A DNA stretch of 64,000 nucleotides, taken from the NCBI RefSeq assembly GCF_002831565.1, contig NZ_CP025096.1:2457027-2521026 (forward strand), written 5' to 3'. Numbering within the stretch: the first letter of the stretch is position 1; the number at the start of each line of letters is the position of its first letter. Of the stretch, positions 26,556 to 36,070 are shown piece by piece. The notes beneath the pieces were generated by a model. It was not told the origin of the DNA. It saw only the letters and a program-made list of their open reading frames with translations, and searched no databases. Both the position numbers and the translations under genes were made by a program. This stretch comes from Spirosoma pollinicola. Its GTDB lineage: Bacteria; Bacteroidota; Bacteroidia; Cytophagales; Spirosomataceae.

Positions 26556-27485
26556 GTGAAAGCCCTCTGGCGCGACCTGCGCGACCATCTCCGTACCGAC
26601 TTTCGTCCTGATCTCTATGCGGCTTCCGCTCTCTGGGCGGCACTGCTCATTACCGTCAATTTCTATTTCGATCTCGAAGACAAGTACATCGACTCGTTTC
26701 AGCGAAAGCCTGCCTGGGCTATCTTGTACTTCTGCTTGTATGCCACTGCTTATTATGTCAGTGTTTGGCTTTGGACACATTTTCATAAACGACCAGACGT
26801 CTGGAAAAGCCGGGCGTTCTGGGCGCGTAGTGGTGTTGCATTGATAAGCTATTCGATCTACAGCGGCTTCTATGAAGACTATGAGTGGAGCCTGAAACTC
26901 TTTGACGGCAAGATATACGTATATGTGTATTACTGTCTGCACAACCTGCAGTCGGTATTGACCATTGTCTTGCCGCTTTACCTATTCTATAAACTTGCAG
27001 ACCCATATCCGTCAAGTTTCTACGGGATGGCTCCCAAGCGTAAAGGATTAGTTCTCTACGCGCTCATGCTGGCTCTGATGATTCCACTTATCACACTGGC
27101 GTCGTTTCAGCCCGATTTTCTGCAATCCTACCCGACTTACCACGACACGAATGCCAATGAGTTTTTTGGCGTGTCCGAGTGGGTAACCGCGCTCATTTAC
27201 GAGCTTTGTTACGGCTGGGACTTTGTGCCAACGGAGTTGCTTTTTCGGGGCTTTCTTGTTATTGGAATGAGCCGGGTGCTGGGCCGTGGAGCAGTGTTGC
27301 CAATGGTTGTATGGTACTGCTCCATCCATTTCGGTCGACCTCTGGGAGAAGCCGTTTCGTCTTTGTTCGGAGGCTATATACTGGGCGTCCTGGCTTTGAG
27401 TACCCGGAGCATCTGGGGCGGGCTACTCATTCACATCGGCATTGCCTGGGGCATGGAGATTGCCGCCTTTTTGCAACGTCAGTAG
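26556..27485 (+). CDS. CPBP-family (CAAX protease-like) membrane protein with altered active-site motif
   Basis: 309 residues from GTG 26556 (VKALWRDLRDHL); an upstream TTG at 26511 lies inside the inverted repeat and is less likely. About seven hydrophobic helices. The abortive-infection/CAAX-protease core is recognisable: VPTELLFRGFLVIG (motif 1), YCSIHFGRPLGEAV (motif 2 His) and GGLLIHIGIAWG (motif 3 His). In motif 1 the usual EExxxR reads TExxxR: the first glutamate, thought to activate water in this family, is Thr. The protein may be inactive or act differently. Confidence 0.72.
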   Translation: MKALWRDLRDHLRTDFRPDLYAASALWAALLITVNFYFDLEDKYIDSFQRKPAWAILYFCLYATAYYVSVWLWTHFHKRPDVWKSRAFWARSGVALISYSIYSGFYEDYEWSLKLFDGKIYVYVYYCLHNLQSVLTIVLPLYLFYKLADPYPSSFYGMAPKRKGLVLYALMLALMIPLITLASFQPDFLQSYPTYHDTNANEFFGVSEWVTALIYELCYGWDFVPTELLFRGFLVIGMSRVLGRGAVLPMVVWYCSIHFGRPLGEAVSSLFGGYILGVLALSTRSIWGGLLIHIGIAWGMEIAAFLQRQ

Positions 27486-27550
27486 TACCGACCGTCCCGG
27501 TCGGGCGAAATAGTAGTTAGTACACGGCCGACCGGGACGGTCAGTACTAC
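27482..27550. repeat. Inverted repeat, GACCGTCCCGGTCGG family
   Basis: Arms 27482-27504 and 27528-27550 pair over 23 nt with one mismatch. It starts before the stop codon of the CPBP gene (27483-27485) and shares its core with 51923-51999. Confidence 0.85.
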
Positions 27551-27619
27551 ATGTAAACAGTATCCTGCGCTGTCGGGCAGATTTTCAAACCTGTCCTCAC
27601 AGAAGAAATTGATATAATT

Positions 27620-27665
27620 TCTTTGCTCACCTTGCGCTTTCCTTTGCGCCTTTGCGTTTAAAATA
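27620..27665. repeat. Short tandem degenerate CTTTGCGC words
   Basis: In the gap before the GMC gene the words CCTTGCGC, CCTTTGCGC and CTTTGCGT follow each other within about 35 nt. They could be a remnant of a dispersed repeat; no inverted partner is visible. Confidence 0.4.
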
Positions 27666-27681
27666 AAACGGTACATTCGTT

Positions 27682-29421
27682 ATGACCCACTCAAATAAAT
27701 CCACCCAGCCTCCCATTCCGTCCGGAAAGAAATTTGACGCTATTGTTGTCGGTTCAGGCATAAGTGGCGGGTGGTCGGCAAAGGAGCTTTGCGAGAAAGG
27801 GCTGAACGTGTTGCTGCTCGAACGAGGCCGCATGATCGAGCACGTATCAGACTATCACACGGCCACCATGAACCCGTGGGATTTTCCGCACCGCAACCAG
27901 AGCATGCCGCTGGATGAACTCAAAAAATACCCCGTTCAGAACCGAACGGGTTTTACTATTACCGAAGCCACGCACCAGCATTTTGTCAACGATCTGGACA
28001 ATCCGTATGTCGAAGAGAAGCCTTTCGACTGGATTCGGGGGTATCATGTGGGTGGCAAATCGCTGATGTGGGGCCGGTACTCGTTCCGGTTCTCTGATCT
28101 CGATTTCGAAGCCAATGCCAAAGAGGGTATTGCCACCGATTGGCCCATTCGCTATAAAGACATTGCGCCCTGGTACGACTATGTCGAGAAATTTGCCGGA
28201 ATCGCCGGTGACCGCGACGGACTGCCGCACCTGCCCGACGGTCAGTTTCAGCCCGCCCTGCCCGACAATTGTGTCGAAGCGCATTTGCGGAAAAGCGTAA
28301 ACGGAATGTTCCCCGACCGGAAAGTGATCTCGGCGCGGGCCGCTCACTTAACGGCACCCACGCCAGAGCAAACGAGTCTGGGACGTGCCAAGTGCCAGTT
28401 CCGGAACTTGTGCATGCGGGGTTGTCCGTATGGAGCCTATTTTAGCACACAATCGGCCACGTTGCCTGCCGCCCGGCGAACCAAACGACTAACCGTTCGA
28501 CCACATTCTATTGTCAACTCAATTATCTATGATGAAAAGTCTGGCCGGGCAACGGGCGTTCGGGTTATTGATGAACAGACGCACCAGTGGCACGAGTTTA
28601 ACGCCAGCATTATTTTCCTGAACGCGTCGGCACTCGGGTCGACTTACATCCTGATGAACTCCAAATCCAATCGGTTTCCGAATGGGATGGACGACAGTGG
28701 GCAGTTGGGCCGTAACCTGATGGATCACCATTTTCATGTGGGAGCCACCGCCGACTATGAGCACGATCTGGATAAATACTATTATGGTCGGCACCCTGCC
28801 GGACTATATATTCCCCGTTTTCGAAATTTGCCGGGACAGCCAAATCAGCCCTTTACCCGAGGGTATGGCTTTGAAGTGTACACCAACCGCGAAAACTGGG
28901 ACCACGCCCACCACGACGAAGGTTTTGGCGCTGATTTTAAAGAAAAGGCTACGCAGTTCGGCGACTGGAAAATCACGCTCGACGCCTTTGGCGAATGCAT
29001 GCCCTACGAAGATAACCGGGTTTATCTGACCAGCGAGATCACTGACAAATGGGGTCAGCCGGTGTTGAAAATGGATGTTCACTACCGAGAAAACGAAACT
29101 CTCATGCGGAAAGACGCGCAGGAACAGGCTGTTCAGATGCTTGAAAAGTCGGGTTTCTCAAACATTAAAGGATTCGATGCACAGGCGCACCCGGGCTTGA
29201 GCATCCACGAAATGGGCACGGCCCGCATGGGTACATCACCTAAAAACTCGGTCTTCAATAAATTTAACCAGCATCACATCGTCAAAAACGTATTCTGCAC
29301 CGATGGGGCATCCATGACTTCATCGCCCTGTCAGAACCCATCGCTTACCTACATGGCCCTGTCTGCCCGAGCTGCCGATTATGCCGTGAAGGCGTTGAAA
29401 CGGGGTGATCTAAAACGATGA
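27682..29421 (+). CDS. GMC-type FAD-dependent oxidoreductase
   Basis: 579 residues. The N-terminal ADP-binding fold is AIVVGSGISGGWSAKELCEKG with VLLLERGR. The C-terminal GMC part has HEMGTARMGTSPKNSVFNKF, the FAD-contacting FCTDGASMTSSPCQNPSLTY, and Ala-rich end helix. It resembles the large subunit of gluconate/glucoside dehydrogenases that oxidise sugar hydroxyls. No signal peptide and no gluconate-2-dehydrogenase-type small subunit is encoded next to it. It precedes a GH42 gene by 136 nt, so a sugar substrate is likely. Confidence 0.9.
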   Translation: MTHSNKSTQPPIPSGKKFDAIVVGSGISGGWSAKELCEKGLNVLLLERGRMIEHVSDYHTATMNPWDFPHRNQSMPLDELKKYPVQNRTGFTITEATHQHFVNDLDNPYVEEKPFDWIRGYHVGGKSLMWGRYSFRFSDLDFEANAKEGIATDWPIRYKDIAPWYDYVEKFAGIAGDRDGLPHLPDGQFQPALPDNCVEAHLRKSVNGMFPDRKVISARAAHLTAPTPEQTSLGRAKCQFRNLCMRGCPYGAYFSTQSATLPAARRTKRLTVRPHSIVNSIIYDEKSGRATGVRVIDEQTHQWHEFNASIIFLNASALGSTYILMNSKSNRFPNGMDDSGQLGRNLMDHHFHVGATADYEHDLDKYYYGRHPAGLYIPRFRNLPGQPNQPFTRGYGFEVYTNRENWDHAHHDEGFGADFKEKATQFGDWKITLDAFGECMPYEDNRVYLTSEITDKWGQPVLKMDVHYRENETLMRKDAQEQAVQMLEKSGFSNIKGFDAQAHPGLSIHEMGTARMGTSPKNSVFNKFNQHHIVKNVFCTDGASMTSSPCQNPSLTYMALSARAADYAVKALKRGDLKR

Positions 29422-29557
29422 CTTATGTGGCCCACCATCCACGCTACACAAACGTTAAATCCAAACAATTAAGCAAAATGGACAATGATAAAATCTGATT
29501 TCCAGATCGAAATTCATTCTACATTATTCATTTTACATTTAATTAACCCACTTTATC

Positions 29558-31657
29558 ATGACCAGACGATTACTACTCCTGTTACCCCTGCTCCTATGTC
29601 TGACCAGCGTTGTACACGCACAGAACCTCAAATTGGATAAACTTCTTTTCGGGGTTGCCTATTACGATGAATATATGCCCTACGAGAGGCTGGACAAGGA
29701 TATCGCGATGATGAAAGATGCGGGTATCAACGTTGTGCGTATCGCCGAATCGACCTGGAGCACGGTAGAACCGCAGGAGGGGACATTTGATTTTACCCAC
29801 ATCGACCGGGTGCTGAATGCCATGCATAAGGCAGGTATACAGGTTATTGTGGGTACGCCCACCTACGCCGTTCCTACCTGGCTGGTGCATAAATACCCCG
29901 ATGTACTGGCTATTACTCCTCAAGGCCAGAACCAATACGGCCCTCGCCAGAATATGGATATTAGTAACTCTCATTTTCGAACGCATGCCGAACAGGTTAT
30001 CCGGGCGATCATGAAACACGTAAAAGATCACCCGGCCATCATTGGCTATCAGGTCGATAACGAGACGAAAGCCTATAATACAACGGGGCCTAGTGTACAG
30101 AAGATCTTTGTTGCATACATGAAAGACAAGTACAAGTCGCTGGACGTGATCAACGAAATTTATGGCCTAGATTACTGGAGCAACCGAATCAATACATGGG
30201 AGGATTTTCCGTCAACGGTAGGTACTATCAACGCCAGTCTGGCGGCAGAGTTCGCCACGTTTCAGCGGAAACTGGTAACGGATTATCTGGCGTGGCAAAC
30301 GGCAATGGTCAACGAATACAAGAAACCAGGCCAGTTCGTTACACAGAATTTTGATCTGGAATGGCGGGGATACTCATACGGTATCCAGCCCGACGTCGAT
30401 CATTTCGCGGCTGCCAAAGCTCTGGATATTGCGGGCATCGACATTTACCACCCCACGCAGGATCAGCTTACAGGTACCGAAATATCATTTGGGGGCGACG
30501 TGACCCGGTCTATGAAAACAAATGCGTCGAACTATGGCAAGAATTATCTGGTGCTGGAAACCGAAGCACAGGGTTTTCCGCAATGGGTGCCATATCCAGG
30601 GCAGTTGCGGTTACAGGCATTTAGTCACTTGGCGTCGGGCGCGGTCATGCTCGAATACTGGCATTGGCATTCGATTCATAATTCGGCAGAAACCTATTGG
30701 AAAGGCTTGTTGAGTCATGATTTCGAGCCAAATCCTACCTATAACGAAGCCAAAACCATCGGAAAAGATTTCGCCCGGCTTAGCTCGCAGTTAGTAAATA
30801 TCAAGAAAACGAATTCGGCAGCAATTCTCTTCAGCAACGTAGCATTGACCGGATTCAACGCCTTTAGTTTTGGCTGGGGTGCCCGCGAGAAGTATAATGA
30901 TGTGCTCCGGCCCATGTACGATGCCCTGTACAAAATGAACATCGGCGTCGATTTTGTCGACCCGTCGAGTACCAATCTGGACCAGTACAAATTGATTGTT
31001 GTTCCGGCTCTATATGCCGCTTCCGATGCGTTGCTGGAACGGTTGAACCTGTTTGTGAAAAATGGTGGGCATATCGTTTACACGTTCAAAAGTGGTTTTT
31101 CGGACGAGAATGTGAAGGTGAGGACTACCCGCCAACCGGGTATTATCAGCGAAGCCTGCGGTATTTCGTACTCACAGTTTACCATTCCCCGGCAGGTTTC
31201 GCTGAAAAATGACCCCTTTCAGGTTGGCAAGGACAACAATTCGGTCAAGACCTGGATGGAATTGATTACGCCAACCACCGCGAAGGTACTGGCCTCCTAC
31301 GAACACCCGGTTTGGGGACAATATGCGGCCATCACCCAAAACAGCTACGGCAAAGGCATAGCTACCTATATAGGTTGCATGACGAGCGATGCCGTTTTGC
31401 AAAAAGTCCTGGAAACTGCCGCTAAAAAAGCAAACGTCTGGGGCTTGGATCAACAATTGACGTTTCCTCTGATTACCAAATCAGGTGTTAATCAACAGGG
31501 CAAGGCGGTTCATTATTACTTCAACTATTCGTCTGTGCCAGCGTCTGTTACGTATCCGTATGCAAACGGTAAAGAGTTGATTTCAAGTAAGCCCGCGTTG
31601 AAAAACGCAGCCCTGAAATTGGGTGCCTGGGATGTCAAGGTTGTTGAGGAGAATTAA
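29558..31657 (+). CDS. Exported GH42 family beta-galactosidase
   Basis: 699 residues with a signal peptide (MTRRLLLLLPLLLCLTSVVHA). The TIM barrel begins at FGVAYYDEYMPYERLDKDI. The acid/base is E169 in GYQVDNETKAY; the nucleophile is E334 or E336 in YLVLETEAQGFPQW. The central trimerisation-type domain (about 400-600) and C-terminal beta domain follow in the usual GH42 order. Hydrolysis of terminal beta-galactosides is the family activity; the natural substrate is unknown. Location would be periplasmic. It ends in a hairpin shared with the facing FAD oxidoreductase gene. Confidence 0.9.
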   Translation: MTRRLLLLLPLLLCLTSVVHAQNLKLDKLLFGVAYYDEYMPYERLDKDIAMMKDAGINVVRIAESTWSTVEPQEGTFDFTHIDRVLNAMHKAGIQVIVGTPTYAVPTWLVHKYPDVLAITPQGQNQYGPRQNMDISNSHFRTHAEQVIRAIMKHVKDHPAIIGYQVDNETKAYNTTGPSVQKIFVAYMKDKYKSLDVINEIYGLDYWSNRINTWEDFPSTVGTINASLAAEFATFQRKLVTDYLAWQTAMVNEYKKPGQFVTQNFDLEWRGYSYGIQPDVDHFAAAKALDIAGIDIYHPTQDQLTGTEISFGGDVTRSMKTNASNYGKNYLVLETEAQGFPQWVPYPGQLRLQAFSHLASGAVMLEYWHWHSIHNSAETYWKGLLSHDFEPNPTYNEAKTIGKDFARLSSQLVNIKKTNSAAILFSNVALTGFNAFSFGWGAREKYNDVLRPMYDALYKMNIGVDFVDPSSTNLDQYKLIVVPALYAASDALLERLNLFVKNGGHIVYTFKSGFSDENVKVRTTRQPGIISEACGISYSQFTIPRQVSLKNDPFQVGKDNNSVKTWMELITPTTAKVLASYEHPVWGQYAAITQNSYGKGIATYIGCMTSDAVLQKVLETAAKKANVWGLDQQLTFPLITKSGVNQQGKAVHYYFNYSSVPASVTYPYANGKELISSKPALKNAALKLGAWDVKVVEEN

Positions 31658-31664
31658 GGATTTA

Positions 31665-31712
31665 TTATTGATCTGTACAACGGACGGGGCCGCCCGTTGT
31701 ACAGATCAATAA
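31665..31712. terminator. Bidirectional 19-bp hairpin at convergent gene ends
   Basis: TTATTGATCTGTACAACGG (31665-31683) pairs exactly with 31694-31712 with a 10-nt loop. The right arm contains the stop of the minus-strand FAD oxidoreductase (31706-31708); the GH42 stop is 8 nt before the left arm. Confidence 0.85.
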
Positions 31713-33994
31713 CACCGCACTTCCATAAGCGACGCGGGTACAAAATCAGCTTGCCCCATGCCATTCTTCTTTAAATGGATGGTCAGGTGGCTGGTCGTGA
31801 TCGGTTGCTCAAACCGGATTGTATTGCTCGTCTGATGATTATCCGTTTGGTGAAAAATGCGCTTCTGTCGGTCATTGCACACGATGTATTCGGGTACACA
31901 AAACGGCGAAACGGTTTCTGGATGAATCATAATAACTGTTTCAAGCGGGTGGTCGAAGTCGGTATCGAAACGAAGTTCGACCCGGCTAATGCGCTGCGGA
32001 CTTAGCCAGCTTAGGGTTAACGTTGGATTGGCGTCGTCTGTAGCGGCTACCCAGCCGTTGGGCTGGTTCGTTGGGCGTTGAACGCCGTTAATTACGTTTG
32101 CCGGACTAAACAACTGGATGCCGGACTGAATGCGCAACGCGATATTTTGACCCGCAGGCCGACGTTCGGGGCACCAGAACTCAAACGTATCGACGCCAAT
32201 ATCGTCTGTTGGCTCCTGCTTGCCGTAGTTCGAAACGGCGGGATTAATCTTGTTGAAAACCGACAACACGCCTGTTACACGCAACTGGCTGTACTGAAGT
32301 TGAACATGCTCATTCTTCATGAACATCACGAACACATAGCCTGACTCGTTCAACTGGCTATTGAATAGTAAAACCACATCCTGTTCCCCCTTCAAGAGTG
32401 GAATCGTCAGTGTTTCCATCGTCACATCGGGCGTATGGTTGAAGGACTTACTGCTACGTCGCAGTTCGACCGTTAATGTTGTCGGCTGATCGATGGTGGC
32501 GAAGGCGGTCATTTGCGGAATGGGCCCCGCAGGCAAAGGCAGCATCTGCGCCGATGAGTAGGTCAATGGTTGCAGCGGCCCATTGGGTGGCAGTTCGGTC
32601 AGGACAAATTCGCTGGATGCAGTTAGGGTTGCCTGCCGGGCAAGGTCATTTTTGTCATTTAGATACAGACCGGGGATGTGATGCCCGGTTTTCAATAGTT
32701 CCTGTTGTACCGTTGTTATCCGGGTCGGGTCCGTCAGGTCGCGCGGAATCAATCCTTCCCGACTACACACCGAAGCAGCCATACCGACAGCCTGCGCGAC
32801 GTGTGCCCCCGTTGCCATGACCCTTGATGAGCCGAAGGCCACGTGCGACGCACTGATGATGCGCCCGGCCAGGAACAGATTCCTGATGTTTCGGCTATAG
32901 AGACACCGATATGGAATTTGGTATAAACCCTTGCTGTGCCACTGATTACAGCCCGGCTTCTCCGAAAAAATACCATCGGCCGGGTGCAGGTCGATAGACC
33001 AGCCGCCAAACGCCACTGCGTCGGAGTGGGTGCGCTGCTCGACTATATCCTGTTGGGTCAGCATGTAATCGCCTTCGAACCGGCGACTCTCGCGTTTGCC
33101 GGGTATCTGCCCGACCCATTCCAGCGTCATTGTCTCGGCTTCGGGAAACAGGCCTGAGTTTTTGATGTGGTGCCAAACGCCGTACACTACTTTCCAAAGT
33201 TCCCATTTGATGGTTTCGGTATCGTGCACCGTATCCAGACGCCCGCCATACTCGATCCACCAAAGCTGACAGCCGTATTCCTGCGCATTGAACCGTTTGT
33301 AACGGGGAATTTTGGTGATGTCGTCCAGCGCATAGGCGGGTGGTACAAAGCGCACCGGCCGACCTGTGTCTTTGGTGTAGAAATACAGCGAATGACCCAG
33401 CAGTTCGCCGTATTCGGCGGTGGGCGCAAACTTCTCACCGAATTCTTCCCGACTTTCGGCCCCCATCCGAAACGCAGCCCCCGCCTGAAACCCAACGATA
33501 CCGTCGCCGGATGCGTCGCAGAAAAGCGGAGCTACCAGTTCATAACTGGTGCTGTTTTGGCTGCAAAAGGCTTTCAGGCCGCTGATAGTTTCGGCGTCAG
33601 CCTTTTCCACTTCATACACCGCTGTATTCAGTAAGAGTTTGATATTCGGTTCCAGTACCACTTTTTCGAGCAGGATGGTGTCGAAAATTAGCGGATTGCC
33701 TTCTGGATTTCGGTAAAGGTTTTCGAGGAGAAGTTCGTCGATAACACCCCCTTCCCGCGCCCAGCGGTTATTGTTGCCCATATGCGAGGTGGCGCCCAGC
33801 ACCCACAGCCGCACTTCGCTGGACGAGTTGCCGCCCAGAACCGGCCGGTCCTGGACCAGAATAACGGTTGTCCCGGCACGGGCTGCCGTAATGGCGCAAC
33901 AAACCCCCGACAAACCCCCGCCAACCACCAGCAGGTCGGCGTCGTGTCGAACAGTTTTTAAGGGTCGTTTATCGGTTGCTTGTTCGCGTATCAT
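31706..33994 (-). CDS. FAD-dependent oxidoreductase with C-terminal beta-sandwich
   Basis: 762 residues. The FAD-binding start is ADLLVVGGGLSGVCCAITAARAG, with VLGGNSSSEVRLW and the second FAD contact CDASGDGIVGFQAG. The middle part follows the FAD_oxidored pattern (RNLFLAGRIISASHVAFGSSRVMATGAH). Residues about 450-760 look like one or two beta-sandwich modules of carbohydrate-binding type. No signal peptide. It is the last gene of the sus operon and overlaps the GH2 gene by 26 nt. Probable oxidation of a sugar or derivative; not proven. Confidence 0.88.
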   Translation of the reverse strand: MIREQATDKRPLKTVRHDADLLVVGGGLSGVCCAITAARAGTTVILVQDRPVLGGNSSSEVRLWVLGATSHMGNNNRWAREGGVIDELLLENLYRNPEGNPLIFDTILLEKVVLEPNIKLLLNTAVYEVEKADAETISGLKAFCSQNSTSYELVAPLFCDASGDGIVGFQAGAAFRMGAESREEFGEKFAPTAEYGELLGHSLYFYTKDTGRPVRFVPPAYALDDITKIPRYKRFNAQEYGCQLWWIEYGGRLDTVHDTETIKWELWKVVYGVWHHIKNSGLFPEAETMTLEWVGQIPGKRESRRFEGDYMLTQQDIVEQRTHSDAVAFGGWSIDLHPADGIFSEKPGCNQWHSKGLYQIPYRCLYSRNIRNLFLAGRIISASHVAFGSSRVMATGAHVAQAVGMAASVCSREGLIPRDLTDPTRITTVQQELLKTGHHIPGLYLNDKNDLARQATLTASSEFVLTELPPNGPLQPLTYSSAQMLPLPAGPIPQMTAFATIDQPTTLTVELRRSSKSFNHTPDVTMETLTIPLLKGEQDVVLLFNSQLNESGYVFVMFMKNEHVQLQYSQLRVTGVLSVFNKINPAVSNYGKQEPTDDIGVDTFEFWCPERRPAGQNIALRIQSGIQLFSPANVINGVQRPTNQPNGWVAATDDANPTLTLSWLSPQRISRVELRFDTDFDHPLETVIMIHPETVSPFCVPEYIVCNDRQKRIFHQTDNHQTSNTIRFEQPITTSHLTIHLKKNGMGQADFVPASLMEVRCY

Positions 33995-36032
33995 TCGTTG
34001 AGTCGATGGTTTGGGTAAGAATGGAAAAGCCGGTTGGTTTAATGACTTCGACGGTTAGGGTGTTGTCGAAACCACGAACCGGGAGGATCATCGTGGCACT
34101 TTGGCCCGGTTGTAAATCGGGAATGAGCATGGTTGTGGCCTGTGTTTTCAGTTGATACTTCTTGAGGGTATAAGCCGGGAAATCAGCACGGGCAGTTACC
34201 CGTAGTGTTACCGTATGAACACCCTCTTTTCCGCTAGTCCAGCTTACTTTTTCGACGGTGACGGGAGCCATGCCAGTCTGGTGCGCCTTATAGAGCAACC
34301 GTTTCGAGCGGTCGCCCCGAACGAGGCCCCACGGGCGGGTGCCGTCCGGATTCGTGCCGTCGTGCCGGCTCAGGTAATCGTTAAACGACCACCACGACGC
34401 GCCCACTACGTAGGGCAGTTGCCGAATATCAGTCAGGAATTTCTCGATGTGCGTCACCTGCCCGGCTTCGCCGTCTTTTCCATCGGCCCGCGTGCCGTAT
34501 TCACTGATGAAAATCGGCTTGTCGGGGTAGAGGGAGTGAATGTGTTTCAGAATGTTGGTGTGGTTACCGTAGGTGTTTGTCGACACGAAGTCGCAGTACT
34601 GAGTAGCCTCATCTTCAGGTTTTTTGGGTAGTGTATTCAACCGCATCGATGCGAAGGTGTACAGGCGGGTAGGGTCGAGTTCGCGGGCGTAGGCAATCAT
34701 ATCTTTGGTCCACCGCTGCCCCGCCGGTTGTTCGGACAGGTACTCGTTGCCCACACTATAGGCAATCACGCTGGGGTGATTCCAGTCGCGTTCGGCCATC
34801 TCGCGAAACTGCTGCCGGAACTTGGTACGCATGGTGTCGTTGTCCATCTGTCGGGGGGTCAATTGCCAGTTGCCCGCTTCGCTGATGATAAGCATCCCGT
34901 TGCGGTCGGCCCAGTCATAAACGGTTTCGGAAGGCGTGTAGTGGGTAAGTCGATGGAGTTCCATACCCGCTTCTTTCATCAGACGCATATCTTTTTCCAC
35001 CAGCCAATCGGGTTCCAGTGACCCCAGACCAGCATAATCGACTACCCTGTTCCCTCCCGCAACTTTAATCGGCTGACCGTTCAGCAGCAATTGCGCGTTT
35101 CGAACCTCCACTTTCCGAATCCCGAAGTGCGACCGGACGGTGTCACTCCCCATGATCACCTGTACATCGTATAACGTCGGCTGGTCGATGCTCCACAGCT
35201 TCACATCGGCGGCTTTCAGTACCGTTTCGGCTTCCAGCAAGACTGTTTGGTTAATCGATATCGTACCGGATGCCTGTTTCCAGGTCAGTACAACGGGTTT
35301 GCCGCTCTGCTCTACCCGAAAAGCCAGTCTGGGCGAAACTGTCTGCTTTCCGGCGTTCCGGATTCGGGTTCTGATTTTGAGGGAAGATGTGCCTTTTGAG
35401 AGGTCGGGTGTGGCTTCGACTTTTATGTTTTCAACGTATACCTCAGGCTCAACGGTCAGGTAAACCGGCCGAATAAGACCACCGTAATTGACCCATCCCG
35501 GAAAGGATTCGGGTAGGTTGTTGTCCTTCGATCCGGGGATGGTCGTTGTTTTCCACGTATTGTTATTAACCGAAATAGCGATTGTATTGATTCCGCCATT
35601 CGTCCGGTCGGGTTTCAGATAGTTGGTAATGTCAAACTGAAAGGGCGTGTAGCCGCCTTCGTGCGTCCCGACTTTCTGGTTGTTTATCCAGACCGTTGTT
35701 TCGTAATAGGCTGCATCGACGTGAAGGATGACACGTTTACCCGCCGTTGCCTGAAAGGGAAACGACCGCCGGTACCAGGCTGTCCCGGTATAAAATTGGT
35801 AGCGGGGATCGACCGAAAAACAATGCGGCACCGTCACTTTATCCCAGCGATTTAGCGAGGCATCATCGTTGTACCATTTTCCCCGCTCACCAGCATCAAC
35901 GGGGTCGAGGGCAAACCGCCATTCGCCATGCAATGGAATCGCGTTCGGGTCGCGGATAGTGTATTGGCCAATACTGGGACGTGCCAGGATAACCAGTAAT
36001 AGAAGTGTTAAGGCGTAATTTATTATTCTCAT
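33969..36032 (-). CDS. Exported GH2 family glycoside hydrolase
   Basis: 687 residues from ATG 36032, which gives a signal peptide (MRIINYALTLLLLVILARPS); the frame is open 124 codons further upstream but that stretch is Arg/Gly-rich and overlaps the symporter gene. The sugar-binding domain (LHGEWRFALDP, VILHVDAAYYETTVWINNQKVG, HEGGYTPFQFDIT) is followed by an immunoglobulin-like domain and the TIM barrel with acid/base Glu in VIAYSVGNEYLSEQ and nucleophile in PIFISEYGTRADG. Activity could be beta-galactosidase, beta-glucuronidase or related. It sits 38 nt after the symporter gene. Confidence 0.9.
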   Translation of the reverse strand: MRIINYALTLLLLVILARPSIGQYTIRDPNAIPLHGEWRFALDPVDAGERGKWYNDDASLNRWDKVTVPHCFSVDPRYQFYTGTAWYRRSFPFQATAGKRVILHVDAAYYETTVWINNQKVGTHEGGYTPFQFDITNYLKPDRTNGGINTIAISVNNNTWKTTTIPGSKDNNLPESFPGWVNYGGLIRPVYLTVEPEVYVENIKVEATPDLSKGTSSLKIRTRIRNAGKQTVSPRLAFRVEQSGKPVVLTWKQASGTISINQTVLLEAETVLKAADVKLWSIDQPTLYDVQVIMGSDTVRSHFGIRKVEVRNAQLLLNGQPIKVAGGNRVVDYAGLGSLEPDWLVEKDMRLMKEAGMELHRLTHYTPSETVYDWADRNGMLIISEAGNWQLTPRQMDNDTMRTKFRQQFREMAERDWNHPSVIAYSVGNEYLSEQPAGQRWTKDMIAYARELDPTRLYTFASMRLNTLPKKPEDEATQYCDFVSTNTYGNHTNILKHIHSLYPDKPIFISEYGTRADGKDGEAGQVTHIEKFLTDIRQLPYVVGASWWSFNDYLSRHDGTNPDGTRPWGLVRGDRSKRLLYKAHQTGMAPVTVEKVSWTSGKEGVHTVTLRVTARADFPAYTLKKYQLKTQATTMLIPDLQPGQSATMILPVRGFDNTLTVEVIKPTGFSILTQTIDSTNDTRTSNR

Positions 36033-36070
36033 TTGTACGTATTTTGAAAGCCTATGAGGTCTTTGAGGCC

